Program-made: the position numbers and the translations under genes | Shown here: positions 28,076-38,984 of the stretch, in pieces | How positions within the stretch are numbered: position 1 is the first letter of the stretch | Layout: the number at the start of each line of letters is the position of its first letter | Origin: Hirundichthys speculiger | Lineage: Eukaryota; Chordata; Actinopteri; Beloniformes; Exocoetidae | NCBI GenBank assembly: GCA_018398805.1 | Contig: JAGFBZ010002025.1 | Location: 248,001-312,000 of the forward strand | Length of the DNA stretch: 64,000 nucleotides | Direction: 5' to 3' | Notes under the pieces: model-generated | The model's input: the letters and a program-made list of their open reading frames with translations, nothing else | Told to the model about the DNA's origin: nothing | Database searches by the model: none

Positions 28076-29435
28076 GAGCCAAATGGTCAAGGCAGTTTGT
28101 AGAATTTCAGTATTCTGGTCAAAATGTAAATCGCTTTTCTCAATACAGAGCTAAGAAATTAATGTGCTTGAGGAGAATGCTAAAATACTAAAATCATTTG
28201 CTCTGACCTTTGTTATCCAGATGCCCTTTTTATTGCGCTTTCTGTATTCTGAAGAACCACTAAGTTCAAGGATTTCAGTAGTTATAACCAGATGACAGAA
28301 GCCTTAATCTTGTCCCACGCACTGATATTGTCACTCTGCAAAAGAAAGAGCCGTTCCTAGTGAACATGATTAATAGTGAGTTAATATTAAAGTCACGTAA
28401 AGCTGTGGGAAAAGATTTCATCCTCTCTTTGGAGCAACAACTGCAATGGTTCCATATGCAAGGAAGACAGGCACACTCAGAAGCTTTGATTGATGAGTGA
28501 AATATATAGCCTGTAATCTGCTGTAAGACCCATGTTGGATCAAACACTGCCACACAAACCATGTTTAAATTACTGTCAGCATATAGCAATTTCCATAGAA
28601 ACAAATACACGTGTCAGTGTCTGTTCCCGGCGAGTGAGATGTGCAATAAAACAGGAAAGTCCCACTGTGTGTCATCATAGTGTTGGAACTGGTAATAAAA
28701 CAGTCTCACGAGGATCCAGTTGCGTCAGGAGAGATACAAGTGGAGACATTGTTGGAGTTTTTATTTGACAAAATCTTAAAAATCAGACTTCAGCAAATGA
28801 AACCGCATGCATGTCAATATCTTGTGGTTTGTATTTAAACTGGCAGTGCGCTTCTTTGCTTAAGTGATTTCCCCACATGGAGTGTTCTTTTACTCAACAC
28901 TCCCAATTTAGTTTTTATGTTCACCATCATACCTCCATCCATCAGCTCAAAGAATAATACGCTATGTCTACAGAGGCCTTATGTTAAAGAATTTATTTGA
29001 AAGGTACCCTAGTGACGTACTTTACTGTTCCAAAAGCTCCGGCAGGAATGAGCAAAATAAATCTTTGAAATTTCTGCCTCTTTAGCAGCAGGAACCAAGA
29101 ACAAAGATTTACAGCTTCTTAAATGTTCTAACACAACATTTTAAAATGCGGTCTACAGAAAATACAATGGGACAAATCTGGTGACGACTGTCATCACTTC
29201 CATGAAGCTGATCATTTTATGCATTCGCAGTGATGTATTCCCTTGTGAGAATTCTACTGTGATCATCTGAAATATTGGCAAGCTGGGCTACTTTTAATAC
29301 AGTTACTGAGGGAAAAAAAAAAAGAGAACAAGACCGCAGTGATGTACAGTATATATTAAACTGTGGTCTCTCAGCTTCTTGTGGAGTGAAGTCAACTAGA
29401 TGAGAAGATGCAGGGCTTTAATGTTCCATCTACGT

Positions 29436-29651
29436 CAGTGTTTCTCAGTCTTTATCATCAGGTACCACTGCCCTGCATGTTGGAGATGTTCCCCTGTCCC
29501 AACACACCTGATTCAGATGAATGGATCACCATCAGCTTGTCATCAGGTCCTGCACAAGTCTGATAATGACCCATTAATTTAAGGCATGTGTACTGGAAAA
29601 AAGGAAACATCCACAACATGCAAGGCAGTGATCCAGGACCGAGAAGCACTG
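29436..29651. mobile_element. Short hAT-like MITE
   Basis: Termini CAGTGTTTCTCAGTC and GACCGAGAAGCACTG are inverted copies. The interior is also largely self-complementary (GGAGATGTTCCCCTGTCC versus GGAAACATCC; TGACCCATTAATTTAAG). Flanking octamers ATCTACGT and ATCTATAT match at six of eight positions, compatible with an eroded hAT target duplication. Teleost genomes contain many elements of this form. It has no coding capacity. Confidence 0.75.
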
Positions 29652-30399
29652 ATCTATATTATATAGGTCTCACATCATTTGTTTATTACTGGGGTTGCCT
29701 ATCCTAGTTCCAGAAGCCCACTTCTCAGTAGCATGTCTTGGTCCTCCAACATCTGGTTCTGACCTTGGTGATCCAGATGATCCTTGCATCAGGCGCAGGC
29801 CGGTAAGAGAAACATTACCATAATGAAGTAACAAGAACAGCAGAGAGGAACATCTGTGCTGAGTATGCGTTGGATGTCCCAAAGTCAAAAGGGTAGAGAA
29901 TGAAAAAGCTGTGGGATTTCCAAATACAGACTGATAAATGGGTCGGCACTATCCAGACTGGAATAGTGGTGCTCAACCAGCACCAGAAGAAGGCATTAGT
30001 AATGGCAGTAATAATATGTGTACCAAACCAAAGTGACAGCAGCATCAAAAAGAGAACTTGTAAAATGTCAAGGTTTTAACAGGCGAGTGGAATAATCAGT
30101 CAATCGATTAAATGGTCTAAATGGTAAACATTCTGCAATCATGAACAAAAATATAATGTTTAGACAAGTGCATAAAATATCTATATGAAAAAAAAAAGTT
30201 TTTTCTGCAGTTCTTCTTCCAGTGTGCACAACTATCATGACTTCAAACCTGTTTATAATAAGGAAATGTTCATTCAGAAAAGTTTGCATGTCTTCTCAGG
30301 GCACCTACCATGATAATGTTAAACCACATGGGAATGTTTCAAGCCCGCTCAGATAATGTATGTCCTGCTAGTGAAAGAGGGAGTGAGAGAGACTAGGCA

Positions 30400-30760
30400 G
30401 TGATTAACAAGCCAGAGCCGAGATGCATTTCTGAGAGGCACTGGGAGGAAATGACGGGCCATTACAGCACAACTAAGGGTCTGTTAATCAGGCTATTAGG
30501 GTTTAATTGAGGGTAGTTAATTAGGAAGCGGTAGGCAGCCTGCGCTCTGGGGTCAGAAGCTGACATGAGAATCAACTGGCAGGGCAACCTGAACCAGTTG
30601 CAGCTGATTCATTGGCCAGTAATTGATTGGCAGGAAAATTGGTTTTAATTATACCTGTCTATTTCTTCCCGTTTTAAACCTTTCAGGAGCCATAAATTCA
30701 CCCAGTAGCTCCAATGAACAAGAAACCACCTGGGACTGTAGCGGAGCAGAGCAAACACAT
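30400..30760. promoter_or_regulatory. Candidate conserved non-coding element in intron 3
   Basis: This repeat-free block holds a striking cluster of homeodomain-like sites within about 200 bases: GTTAATCAGG, GGTTTAATTGAGG, AGTTAATTAGG, CCAGTAATTGATTGG and GGTTTTAATTATACC, with a CAGTTGCAGCTG double E-box between them. This density and spacing is typical of developmental enhancers. It is inference from motif content; conservation against other fish was not tested. Confidence 0.4.
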
Positions 30761-31654
30761 TTACAGTAGGCTATGCCCAGACTCTATGTCTCCACCGAAA
30801 TCATCACGCTCGCCTTTGAGGACACAAGCTATTTAAAGTAAGTGGAAAACACAATGAAGAAATAGGAAAACACAGACAAAAGCAGCTCTCTGGCCTGGGC
30901 AATGCATAAGCTCACCTCACACCATATCCACACAGAGACGACTACACATCTTAACCCCCCCCCCCCCAAATATATGGAGCAATGGAAAACAAAGATGTGC
31001 CTGTCCTCAATTCTTAAAACCAGCTCTGCATAGGGCAGTGGCTGCCACCAGAAGCTGATTATGGACTCTTTAAAGTTAGATTTGATTTAATGTCCTACTC
31101 CGGCCCCAGCTAGACCACGGGGCACAGGAATGTGGCTCACTGCGAGGATTGGCCCACTTAGCCTGGGGTGGACTCAAACCGTCTAGGGCCAGTCAGGAGC
31201 CACAGAGCAGGGCCACATTCAGCTTTTCCATCTGGGGTATAAACACACCGCATGCACGGGGGCCAAAATCCAATAAAGGACCTGACAAAGGCCTGTTTCT
31301 TGCCTCAAAATGCAAAACAACATGTGATCCCCCTTAAGGAAATAACTCCTATGTCTGTTCCCCGTAGCCCTCCACATCAGAAACAACTCGGGAAACCTTT
31401 GGCACATGTCCTGCTAAATATCCAATGTGCTACATGAACTTCATGACCATTTGGTCTGACAAGTCCCGCCATTCTGTTATATAACGGATATTTACACGAT
31501 TACATTATGATGCAAAAAAACAAGGTGAGGCGGTATAAACATGTTTGGGTGCTTGAAGTGACTCCCTACACATCAGAGTTAAGTTCCCCAGCTAGCTTCA
31601 CATAATGCCACTGTACCTTGGAAATGAGTAGCACAAAGCCGTACACCAATTTCA

Positions 31655-31850
31655 AAAGAGGCACACTCCACAAAAGAGAAGGCAGACTTTTCAAACTGGC
31701 TGACATGAAACAGAGGCATGACGTCATGGTTAAAACTGAAATTTTACTGTGCGTTCCGGGAGTATTTTAACCAAACAAGTCAAATGATTTCATAAAGGCT
31801 GAAATTATGCCAACCTTCAAGAAAAGGGCATAATATGTCTCCTCTAAACA
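31655..31850 (+). repeat. Degraded dispersed repeat, copy 6
   Basis: It starts AAAGAGGCACACTCCAC as copy 1 does, then has an eroded core (GGGAGTATTTTAACCAAAC) and a well kept tail AAAAGGGCATAATATGTCTC. It links the 5' half seen at 12524 with the 3' half seen at 13158. Confidence 0.6.
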
Positions 31851-33201
31851 AACTGTGCATATCAAACGGGTGTACGTAACAGAATGAGAGGTTTGTCCAT
31901 TTTTCTATTGAACTGACATCCAATTCACACATTCACACAAACATTGTCGAGACAGATATAAATTCCTGCTGGCTAGCCATCCCTCTAAAAGGCCACACAG
32001 AATCGGTATGCCTTAGTGTCAGTTTATTTTAAAGTAGTTGTTGCTGTTCAACCTCTGTGACCTGAGAATGTTTGCAGAGGATTTACAATGTGACGTTTAC
32101 AACATCAGCCTGGGCGCCTCGCTTCTCTTCACATTTCACACTTCAGAAAGGCACCCAGAAAACATGTCCTTCATACTGAGAGCCCAGGCCTGGTCGTTCT
32201 GACACTGTGATATTAGCTTAGTCACATCACACAAGCAAGACACTTGGAGAAAGTTTCCAGTGACGTGACCCTTCTCTAACGCTCCAAGTTCCTGTATTAC
32301 TCAATGGGAAGTGAGGCTGAAGGATGAAAAGCTGGGACTGCACTTCCACGGTAAACATTTTCACTCAAACAACCACTTCATTAGAAAAAGAAACCCTGTG
32401 TACAAAACAGAGCCCTTACCGGAGCAATCCCACCGCAAGACACAATCTGATCTTATTTATCAAATCCTGCTGCAAACATTAGCAAATCCTGACCAGAGTG
32501 CTGTGATTTTTCCGTGTGCGGGGGGGCGAGCAAAAGCAAACACAGCTCAAAGCTTTATGAGAAAAATGTCCGTCTGAACAAGGAGGTATTCATGTGCTGA
32601 TTCATACCAGTCTGTAGCTCTGTTAGGGACGGCCATCTGCTATCACACTCCCCCGCTAAGAGCCTGTTATAGAAGGACAAGCCATGGATCATCATGTACA
32701 TGTTACATCCATATAGACTTACTGGAACTAACACCTCTGCTACAGGAAGAGAAAACAGCTCTGTGGTTGTTGACAGTGCTGTGGTTCTCTGCCTACACAG
32801 GTAAATGAGCATTTCATTGCTCCATTTGATATGATCGTGCGTCTATGCTGTATATTGCACTACATCTGCAGGACCCATAGCAGGACCATTATAGCTTTGA
32901 AAACCGTTCTATGCCTTGTGCATGGGTCTGAAAATGTTTGCCTTTAAAGGTTTGTAAAGTAAATTCCATGTGTTATCAAAGGCCAAACATATTTTCCACT
33001 GCAATGGAAATGGTGATGCAGCTCAAAATAAAGTCTTATGTTCTTTCCTATTGTACATTTAAAGCTATATTAATCAGTGTCAACCATCTAGCCTTGTGCA
33101 ATATGAACAAGGTTACGGTAATTTCCTACAGTTTGTTATAATCCAATGATAATTATCACCAAACAGAGCACTGTGGAGGCTCAACGTAGTAAAGCATTTA
33201 G

Positions 33202-33426
33202 CAGTGTTCCCAAATCCAGGTTCTTGAGGGCCACTTCTCTGTATTTCTTTATATGTTTCCCTGCTCTGTAACACCTAAATCAAAAGAATGGGGTTTTAAT
33301 GGACGTGTACACACCTTCATGACTAGCTGCTGATGATCTAGTCATTGAATCAGGTGTCTGGGACAAGGGAAACATCTAAAACACGCGGGGCAGTGACCCT
33401 CTGAAAACCTGGATACGGAAAAACTG
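33202..33426. mobile_element. hAT-like MITE, diverged relative of the 29436 element
   Basis: Ends CAGTGTTCCCAAATCCAGG and CCTGGATACGGAAAAACTG are inverted repeats. Internally TATGTTTCCCTGCTCTGTAA and GGGACAAGGGAAACATCTAA mirror each other, and CAGGTGTCTGGG matches the interior of the 29436 family. No target duplication is recognisable, consistent with age. Confidence 0.65.
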
Positions 33427-34693
33427 AATAAGCAATGAAAGAGTCAGACGGAAAAGTTAAAAGGAGAGTGAAAATTGGACTTTACTGTCAAACTTGCGGT
33501 TGGAGACATGGCACTAAATGAAAGCTAATGCTTTTCAATGTCTACTGGAAACAAACAACTTCATGGGACCATTTTATGTGATTTTGTGCCATTGTTGTAT
33601 TTTCATATTGTTTTTTTTACAATCTCCAATGTGTGATAAAGAGTTGTTTTTAATTGGTCTTTTTTGATAAGACATTGCAAAATTACTTTGTTTTGGAGCA
33701 TTATGCTGACAAAAGCTAATTTGAAAGATCCTCTCCCTCATATTATTTAAATTTGAATGAAAATAAAAATGTCAAGTAACTTTGTTTCACTGGAATTATC
33801 TGGATTATAGAATCTAACATCTCTCCAAAGATCACGGATCCCATCACATTCCTGAGGATGTGATGAGGGAAGGCTTTTGCATTTCTAATGTGCAGTGTCC
33901 TACATAGGATTTTAAATAGGACATAGTTACAGGCTGTTGGTTTCCAAACATGAACATGAAACTGCCTTTAGGAAGTCTGGGTTAATTTCCTTTGATTCAC
34001 TACCACAGTTCAAAGGCCCAGCCACCTGGGGTTAAAGATGCAATCCACACAACCGCTAACTGTGGCATAACACCACATTACTTATTGTGAGCTAAAATTC
34101 ACAACATGGGAACTTTTCTGCTTCAGCAAAGAAATATGAACCATCTCCACTATCAGGTTCCCATCAATGAAAGTAACAAATGTACAATATCGCCCCTAAG
34201 CTGTCCATACGTTTTACTTTTTCGAGTTTTGTCTTATAATAAATTACCTCATGACAAGAAAATGAAACTTAACAAGGAGTTTTACTGCCTCCTCAGGCGC
34301 TTCACATCCTGTCTCCTCTGGAGTTCTTAATTTAAAGGAAAAAAAAAACAAAACAACAACAGTACAAACTTAGTGCAGCATCGTCTTACTGCAAAATCTG
34401 CACTCTTTTCTTGAAGTCGATAAAGGGATGAATAACAATATCTGCATTAAAGCCAACAAAAGATACCTTCTCACGTAACCATATAGAGTTTATGCAACAT
34501 CTGGGCCAGGGCTGGGCGACCTCCATTCATGATTAATGAGCAGTTATATTCATTTTGTTTTATGTTTAGCCCTCATAGGTCACTGACAAGGTTGTTCTTA
34601 CAACTATGCTCAACAATTACATGTGTTGGTGATTTAAAAAATAAATGAAGGGAAACACAAGATGAAGCATTTTAAACTGAAATAACTGACATA

Positions 34694-35062
34694 CAGTCAT
34701 GAAAAAAATTATTAGACCACCATTTTTTTCTTCACTTTCTTGTTCATTTTAATACCTGGTACCACTAAACGTCATCATGTGACTAAAACAGACAGAAAAG
34801 AAACACTGAATGCATAAAAGCAGTGTTTTTGGCAGTACAACAACGCCATAGCTATTGATGTAAAAACTTAAGTGATTTAGGTTATAATCAAGAACACCAT
34901 GGAAAATGGTAAGATATCAGCTCCTAAATAAAACTCTTATGAGCAATCTTTGTGGTTATCGTTATGTTTGTCCAAACAAATGTACCTTTAGTTGTACAAG
35001 GCATTAAAATAAACAAGAAACTGAAGAAAACAAGGGTGGTCTAATAATTTTTTCCATGACTG
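34694..35062. mobile_element. TA-flanked Tc1/mariner-type MITE, copy 1
   Basis: The element begins CAGTCATGAAAAAAATTATT and ends with the inverted counterpart AATAATTTTTTCCATGACTG, with TA on both sides (34692-34693 and 35063-35064). About 369 bp long, it has no coding capacity. A second copy at 57304-57669 is nearly identical throughout and in the same orientation. The TA duplication and terminal sequence place it with Tc1/mariner-mobilised MITEs. Confidence 0.9.
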
Positions 35063-36578
35063 TATGTCAGTTATAGGTTTGACTGTCAGTTTGGATTTAG
35101 TTTAGATCAACTTCCCAACCCTAATCTGGGCAATTAAAACAGTTCCCTAACCTTCCTGCACTAACCTTACCTACTGTGTACTACACAGTCCAATATGTAC
35201 ATATATCTTTAAGGATTTGATCTATCAGCTAGCGGCCCACCTGTGAGAATGAGAAACATCTTCATCTTATAACTGAGGACCAACTCATGTCTTACTTGTT
35301 GCCATATTTAAGAGCAGACTAATCAGAACCATGACACGAGGCCTGTGCCAGGGGGCTTGTGGCATTTTTTTTCAATGTAGTTAGAATCTGACGACATGAA
35401 CAACAGGACAGAGTGATCATGACATCATCACAGTCCAGATGTTTCTTGTAAACACTGAAAAACATCCCTGTAAGCAATGGGCTGTTCAAAATCCTCTGAA
35501 GCAATTTTACCGAGGTTTGACAATAAAGCCCGCAACAAACCATATTTGTCATCTTGAGGCAAGCGGTAATACACGCTTGTAATCCCACAAACCCCTCATT
35601 TCAAAGCAGTCATTGTGTAGCATTCTGGTTGCTCCATAAAAGCAGCCCTTGTGATGCTGAGCGCTTCAACGCATCCCTCAAGTTGACCTCAGGGTGAGGT
35701 GGCCCATACCTGCAGGGTTCTGTTTTAAGGTGAGATGAGGATGCTACACAGCAGCTCTGATATAAGGAGCAAACACAGGGACTCCCCACAGACACACAGC
35801 CCTGCCTTAGTTTTATCTCGGCCTACCTGCTGTGATGCCCACTTAACAAAGCCCTCGGTTAGAGGTGTGGACATATTTGTTGGCACCCATTCACAAAAGA
35901 AAAAGAAATAAAAAGAAATCCAACTTTGCTTTGGAGTTTTGCTTCAACTGAATATTTTAGATAATACAAATTGGCATATACAAAATGATGTAACTCCTCC
36001 AAGCTTACTATTTTGTGGTGCAAACTATTCATCTCTAAAGCTTTTAGTGCTAACACTTCTAGGTTTGAAGTCTGCCGACTCCACACTCCACGATTATTTT
36101 ATTTTTTTAAATAATCTTTTCAACAAGGTTCACCATAATTAAGATCATAGGACTCACAGAGGGCTATTTTAGTTTTTTTTTTTTTTTGGGCAACGGAGGC
36201 TGAGGTTTTACTGAGCAACCCGTTTTGCTCCAGGATGCCTTGACGTTCCTGTGACTCAATGCCCCAGTAATGTGAGTGTGGGCCAGCAATGGAAACGTAA
36301 CAGGGGGGAGTCAATACATAAGTTTGCCCTTAAATACTCCCAGAAACTGTGGGCCTTGTCAACATGCATTTTAACAAACTAGAGTCTGTTTGACTTATGG
36401 TTTGCTTTTAATGGTGGAGTCCTCCCAGCTCTTCTTCCATGGAGGCCATTGTTTTTCAAAATCATCATTCAGTTTGTCACATTTATTGCATTCGGCAAAA
36501 AGATTACTGAAACATTCATATAAGCCTTTTGCTGTATATCAATGCAGCCCTCCCCCCCCTCATATGTTGATCACGTAC

Positions 36579-36686
36579 CTCTATTATTCTGTCGTGAATT
36601 TGCAGACCTCCCTCCTTATCCGCTGAACCCTTCTCCACAATCTTGGATACAAAGATCCCCTCGTTTGAAGTGCTGTCATTGTCATC
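36579..36686 (-). CDS. pdzrn3: pdzrn3 exon 3: middle of PDZ domain 1
   Basis: This 108-nt exon (36 codons, phase 0 at both ends) lies between acceptor ATCCACAG and donor GAG/GTACGT on the minus strand. It encodes residues 268-303, including [20 protein letters not shown] and LQIHDRIIE. This matches the central part of PDZRN3 PDZ1 (EGIFVSKIV, then a [15 protein letters not shown] segment). The next residues expected from the family are VNGKDL, which must be on exon 4. I looked for that segment at lower coordinates on the minus strand and did not find it, so exon 4 and the rest of the protein (PDZ2 and the C-terminal region, roughly 750 residues in vertebrate orthologues) are probably outside the window. 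The polypyrimidine tract is weak, but the other candidate acceptor (CTATAG, 24 nt further 5') would put an in-frame stop in the exon. Confidence 0.93.
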
Positions 36687-38897
36687 CTGTGGATTAGATT
36701 GCTGTTATTTTCTATAGAACAATGAAAGCACAGAGCTCATATTGCTGAGGAGAACAAAGCATTCATGGAAACTTTTCAAAACTTTTCACATTATTTAAGG
36801 AAAAAAAAAAGGGAGAAATTTGCTACAGACATTCACCTGCCTATAGATTCTATGATAACTTTTTAAAACATGTTCATATCATATGTGTTTATTATCCACT
36901 AGATAGCATGTCAAGGGTGTAGAAGTCAACAACACATGTAGAACTGCAGTGCACAAAAGGCAGTCTCCAAAACCTATAAAACAAATACTCAAAATGTACA
37001 GGGTACCTTTAGGAATAAGGTTTATCTAACTTGAGTAGAAATGTACCTTTTTTTTTGAGTTCCAGTCCCTTTCTGGATATAACTCCTGATAACCAGAAAT
37101 GATGGTGATATCAAAGTGGGGTTTTAAGTGTTATTTAAAAAAAAAAAAAAAAGTGGAAAAAATGCCAAAAAGAAATTAAATATTCACTTTCTTAAAAGAC
37201 GTTGAAAACAATAACCCTTCATCTGAACAGAATAAATCAAGTGGGGTTACTTCAAAGGTTAAAAACTGCTTTAAAAAAATTGAAAATTTGAATTGAATGC
37301 ATTGATTAATGCTGCCTGAGGCCTGATGCCTTCATTGGATTAGACTGCTCTCATCTCTAGCGCCGTGTGCCGTCACAGTTAAGTGGAAAGGTGCATATTA
37401 TTCTGCCATTTCATTTGGACTCAGTGAGAGAGCCTCTATGGCAGCTGTGCTCCTCTTTTTTGGACTACTTATTGTGCAAATCCAGGAAAACAAGGCAGGG
37501 CCAAGTTGCATAGTCACACATTCCTGAATACTTAGTCAGGTAAAAGGTAATGTTAAAGCAGAATCTTTACTATTTTATGGCTTAAAGGCATTTTCCATGG
37601 AAAACCAGATTAGATTTTAGGTGTTTCGCCAATTCCCAGAGAAAGACTTAAGCTTGCTCCTAAATATTTAAATAAATGAATAAATGACTGAATGAATCAC
37701 CCAGTAACTCAGTGTGAAAGCATTCTCATGGTACGCAATAATTTGATGGCCTATAAAAAGGCTGAAACACTGACATGTTGACATGTTAAAAGGGGCACGA
37801 AGCAGGCTGCATGAAACAGTGTAGCCGTGACCCCAGAGTCAGAGCGAAGTGTGGGTTAACGTGTGCCAACACCTGCTGAGCTCTGCAATTATACGAGTTA
37901 ACTGAAAGAACCTCACGGATCACAGTGCAGAGTGAGCAATCGTAGCCGTTCTCCAGGAAATCTGCAACGTTTTCCGCAATGTTGTGCTGTTTTCGTTTAC
38001 CATTTCCCCCATACCAAGAGCTGCAAACCAGCTAGTGGATCTAGAGACCACAAAAACTGGCAGCTGATTGTGCTTACCAAAGCATGCAAATACAACAGCC
38101 ACATGAAACACGTGTAACGGGGATGTCTATTTTCATAGCAGTGAGTGACTTCTTACCATCTGTTGATTTGAGGCTAGCTGGGGAAAGTAAAAGCTAAGTA
38201 TTATCTCTGCTTGTGTATAATTGACTTTGGCACATAATCTAAATCTTTTATAGTTGCCAGCTATAAATAACTGCTACTGTGATACATTTGTCTGAACTGT
38301 CAATCTGGCTGTGGAAAAAAAAAAAAAAAAAAAAAGAAAAGCAACAGTGGAGTCTATTCCCGGTGAAACTGATTTGGGAGGAACATGTCAGTGTAGGATA
38401 TCAGCAGAAAGCAACATGTATGGAAGAGAAATGGACCCGGTACTGAGATATCTTGAATCCTTCACTCAGGAGAGCATGTGGCATCATTAATTACTTTTAC
38501 CTCATAGCCTTGAGGTAGGAAACACGGTGCCTGTGAAAGGTTCAGGCAGGGATAAAAGACCCTTTCCTCTGTGTTTACCTCACCACCAAAATCCCCTCAA
38601 TTAAAGGCAAAACAACTGTGGTAAAAACCATAATACCCGATTTAACTCTCATAACAGTAATTACAGTTTTTTAATGTAACCAGACCAATATATAAACACA
38701 ATAAAACTTGATAGTGCGGTCCATCTATCCACCAACTACAAAACACATGCTCGGTTGGCTGTCTGAGCAGTCTGAGTCTGTGCAGAGGAGGGTTGTGGTG
38801 CTCCCAGTGTGTGCGACTCATTCCCAGTTTGCCATATGACACTTGACTGGTTACTCGGGAAGATGAAACGTCCAAAAAAGCTCAGATTTCAACCTAC
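36687..38897 (-). other. pdzrn3 intron 2
   Basis: This 2.2-kb intron runs between exons 2 and 3, with donor GTAGGT and acceptor CCACAG. It contains poly-A runs near 37138 and 38316. A repeat-free stretch at about 37290-37510 reads evenly and could be conserved, but nothing in it is recognisable. No additional exon was seen. Confidence 0.85.
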
Positions 38898-38984
38898 CAC
38901 ACATGGCCTTCCTCCTACGATGTTAAAACCCAGAGATCCGCCTTCACGATGAAGAACAACTGTCACACTCTTAGTCTCGTCTTC
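38898..38984 (-). CDS. pdzrn3: pdzrn3 exon 2: start of PDZ domain 1
   Basis: This 87-nt exon (29 codons, phase 0 at both ends) continues directly from exon 1. On the minus strand it follows a polypyrimidine tract and acceptor ending TTTGTAG and stops at a GTG/GTAGGT donor. It encodes residues 239-267, including [10 protein letters not shown] (first PDZ strand) and [15 protein letters not shown] at residues 255-258 is the carboxylate-binding loop (the GLGF motif) of PDZ1, which binds C-terminal peptides of partner proteins. In human PDZRN3 the equivalent reads SLGFNIIGGRP, so the family assignment is firm. The exon is too short to stand out in an open-reading-frame scan and was found by reading the minus strand. 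Because its length is a multiple of three, skipping it would keep the frame but remove the ligand-binding loop. Confidence 0.93.

Larger units (their letters stand above)
1..36578 (-). other. pdzrn3 intron 3 (or later introns); open at the window edge
   Basis: Everything below exon 3 is read as intronic sequence of pdzrn3 on the minus strand. The final coding exon of this family is large (over 1 kb of coding sequence) and would show as a long open frame; none exists here. Small exons 4-9 could be missed by eye but none was recognised. The stretch holds the repeats and MITEs listed separately. Long parts, such as 1691-9647, 14530-21218, 22046-27900 and 35063-36578, show only AT-rich unique sequence, microsatellites and short chance open frames. 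Confidence 0.7.

Noticed and set aside
35859..36086. Exon 4 of pdzrn3, suggested by a VNG tripeptide on the minus strand
   Set aside because: The following residues (CQQICPHL) do not match the KDLSRATH continuation of PDZ1 and no acceptor is in register.
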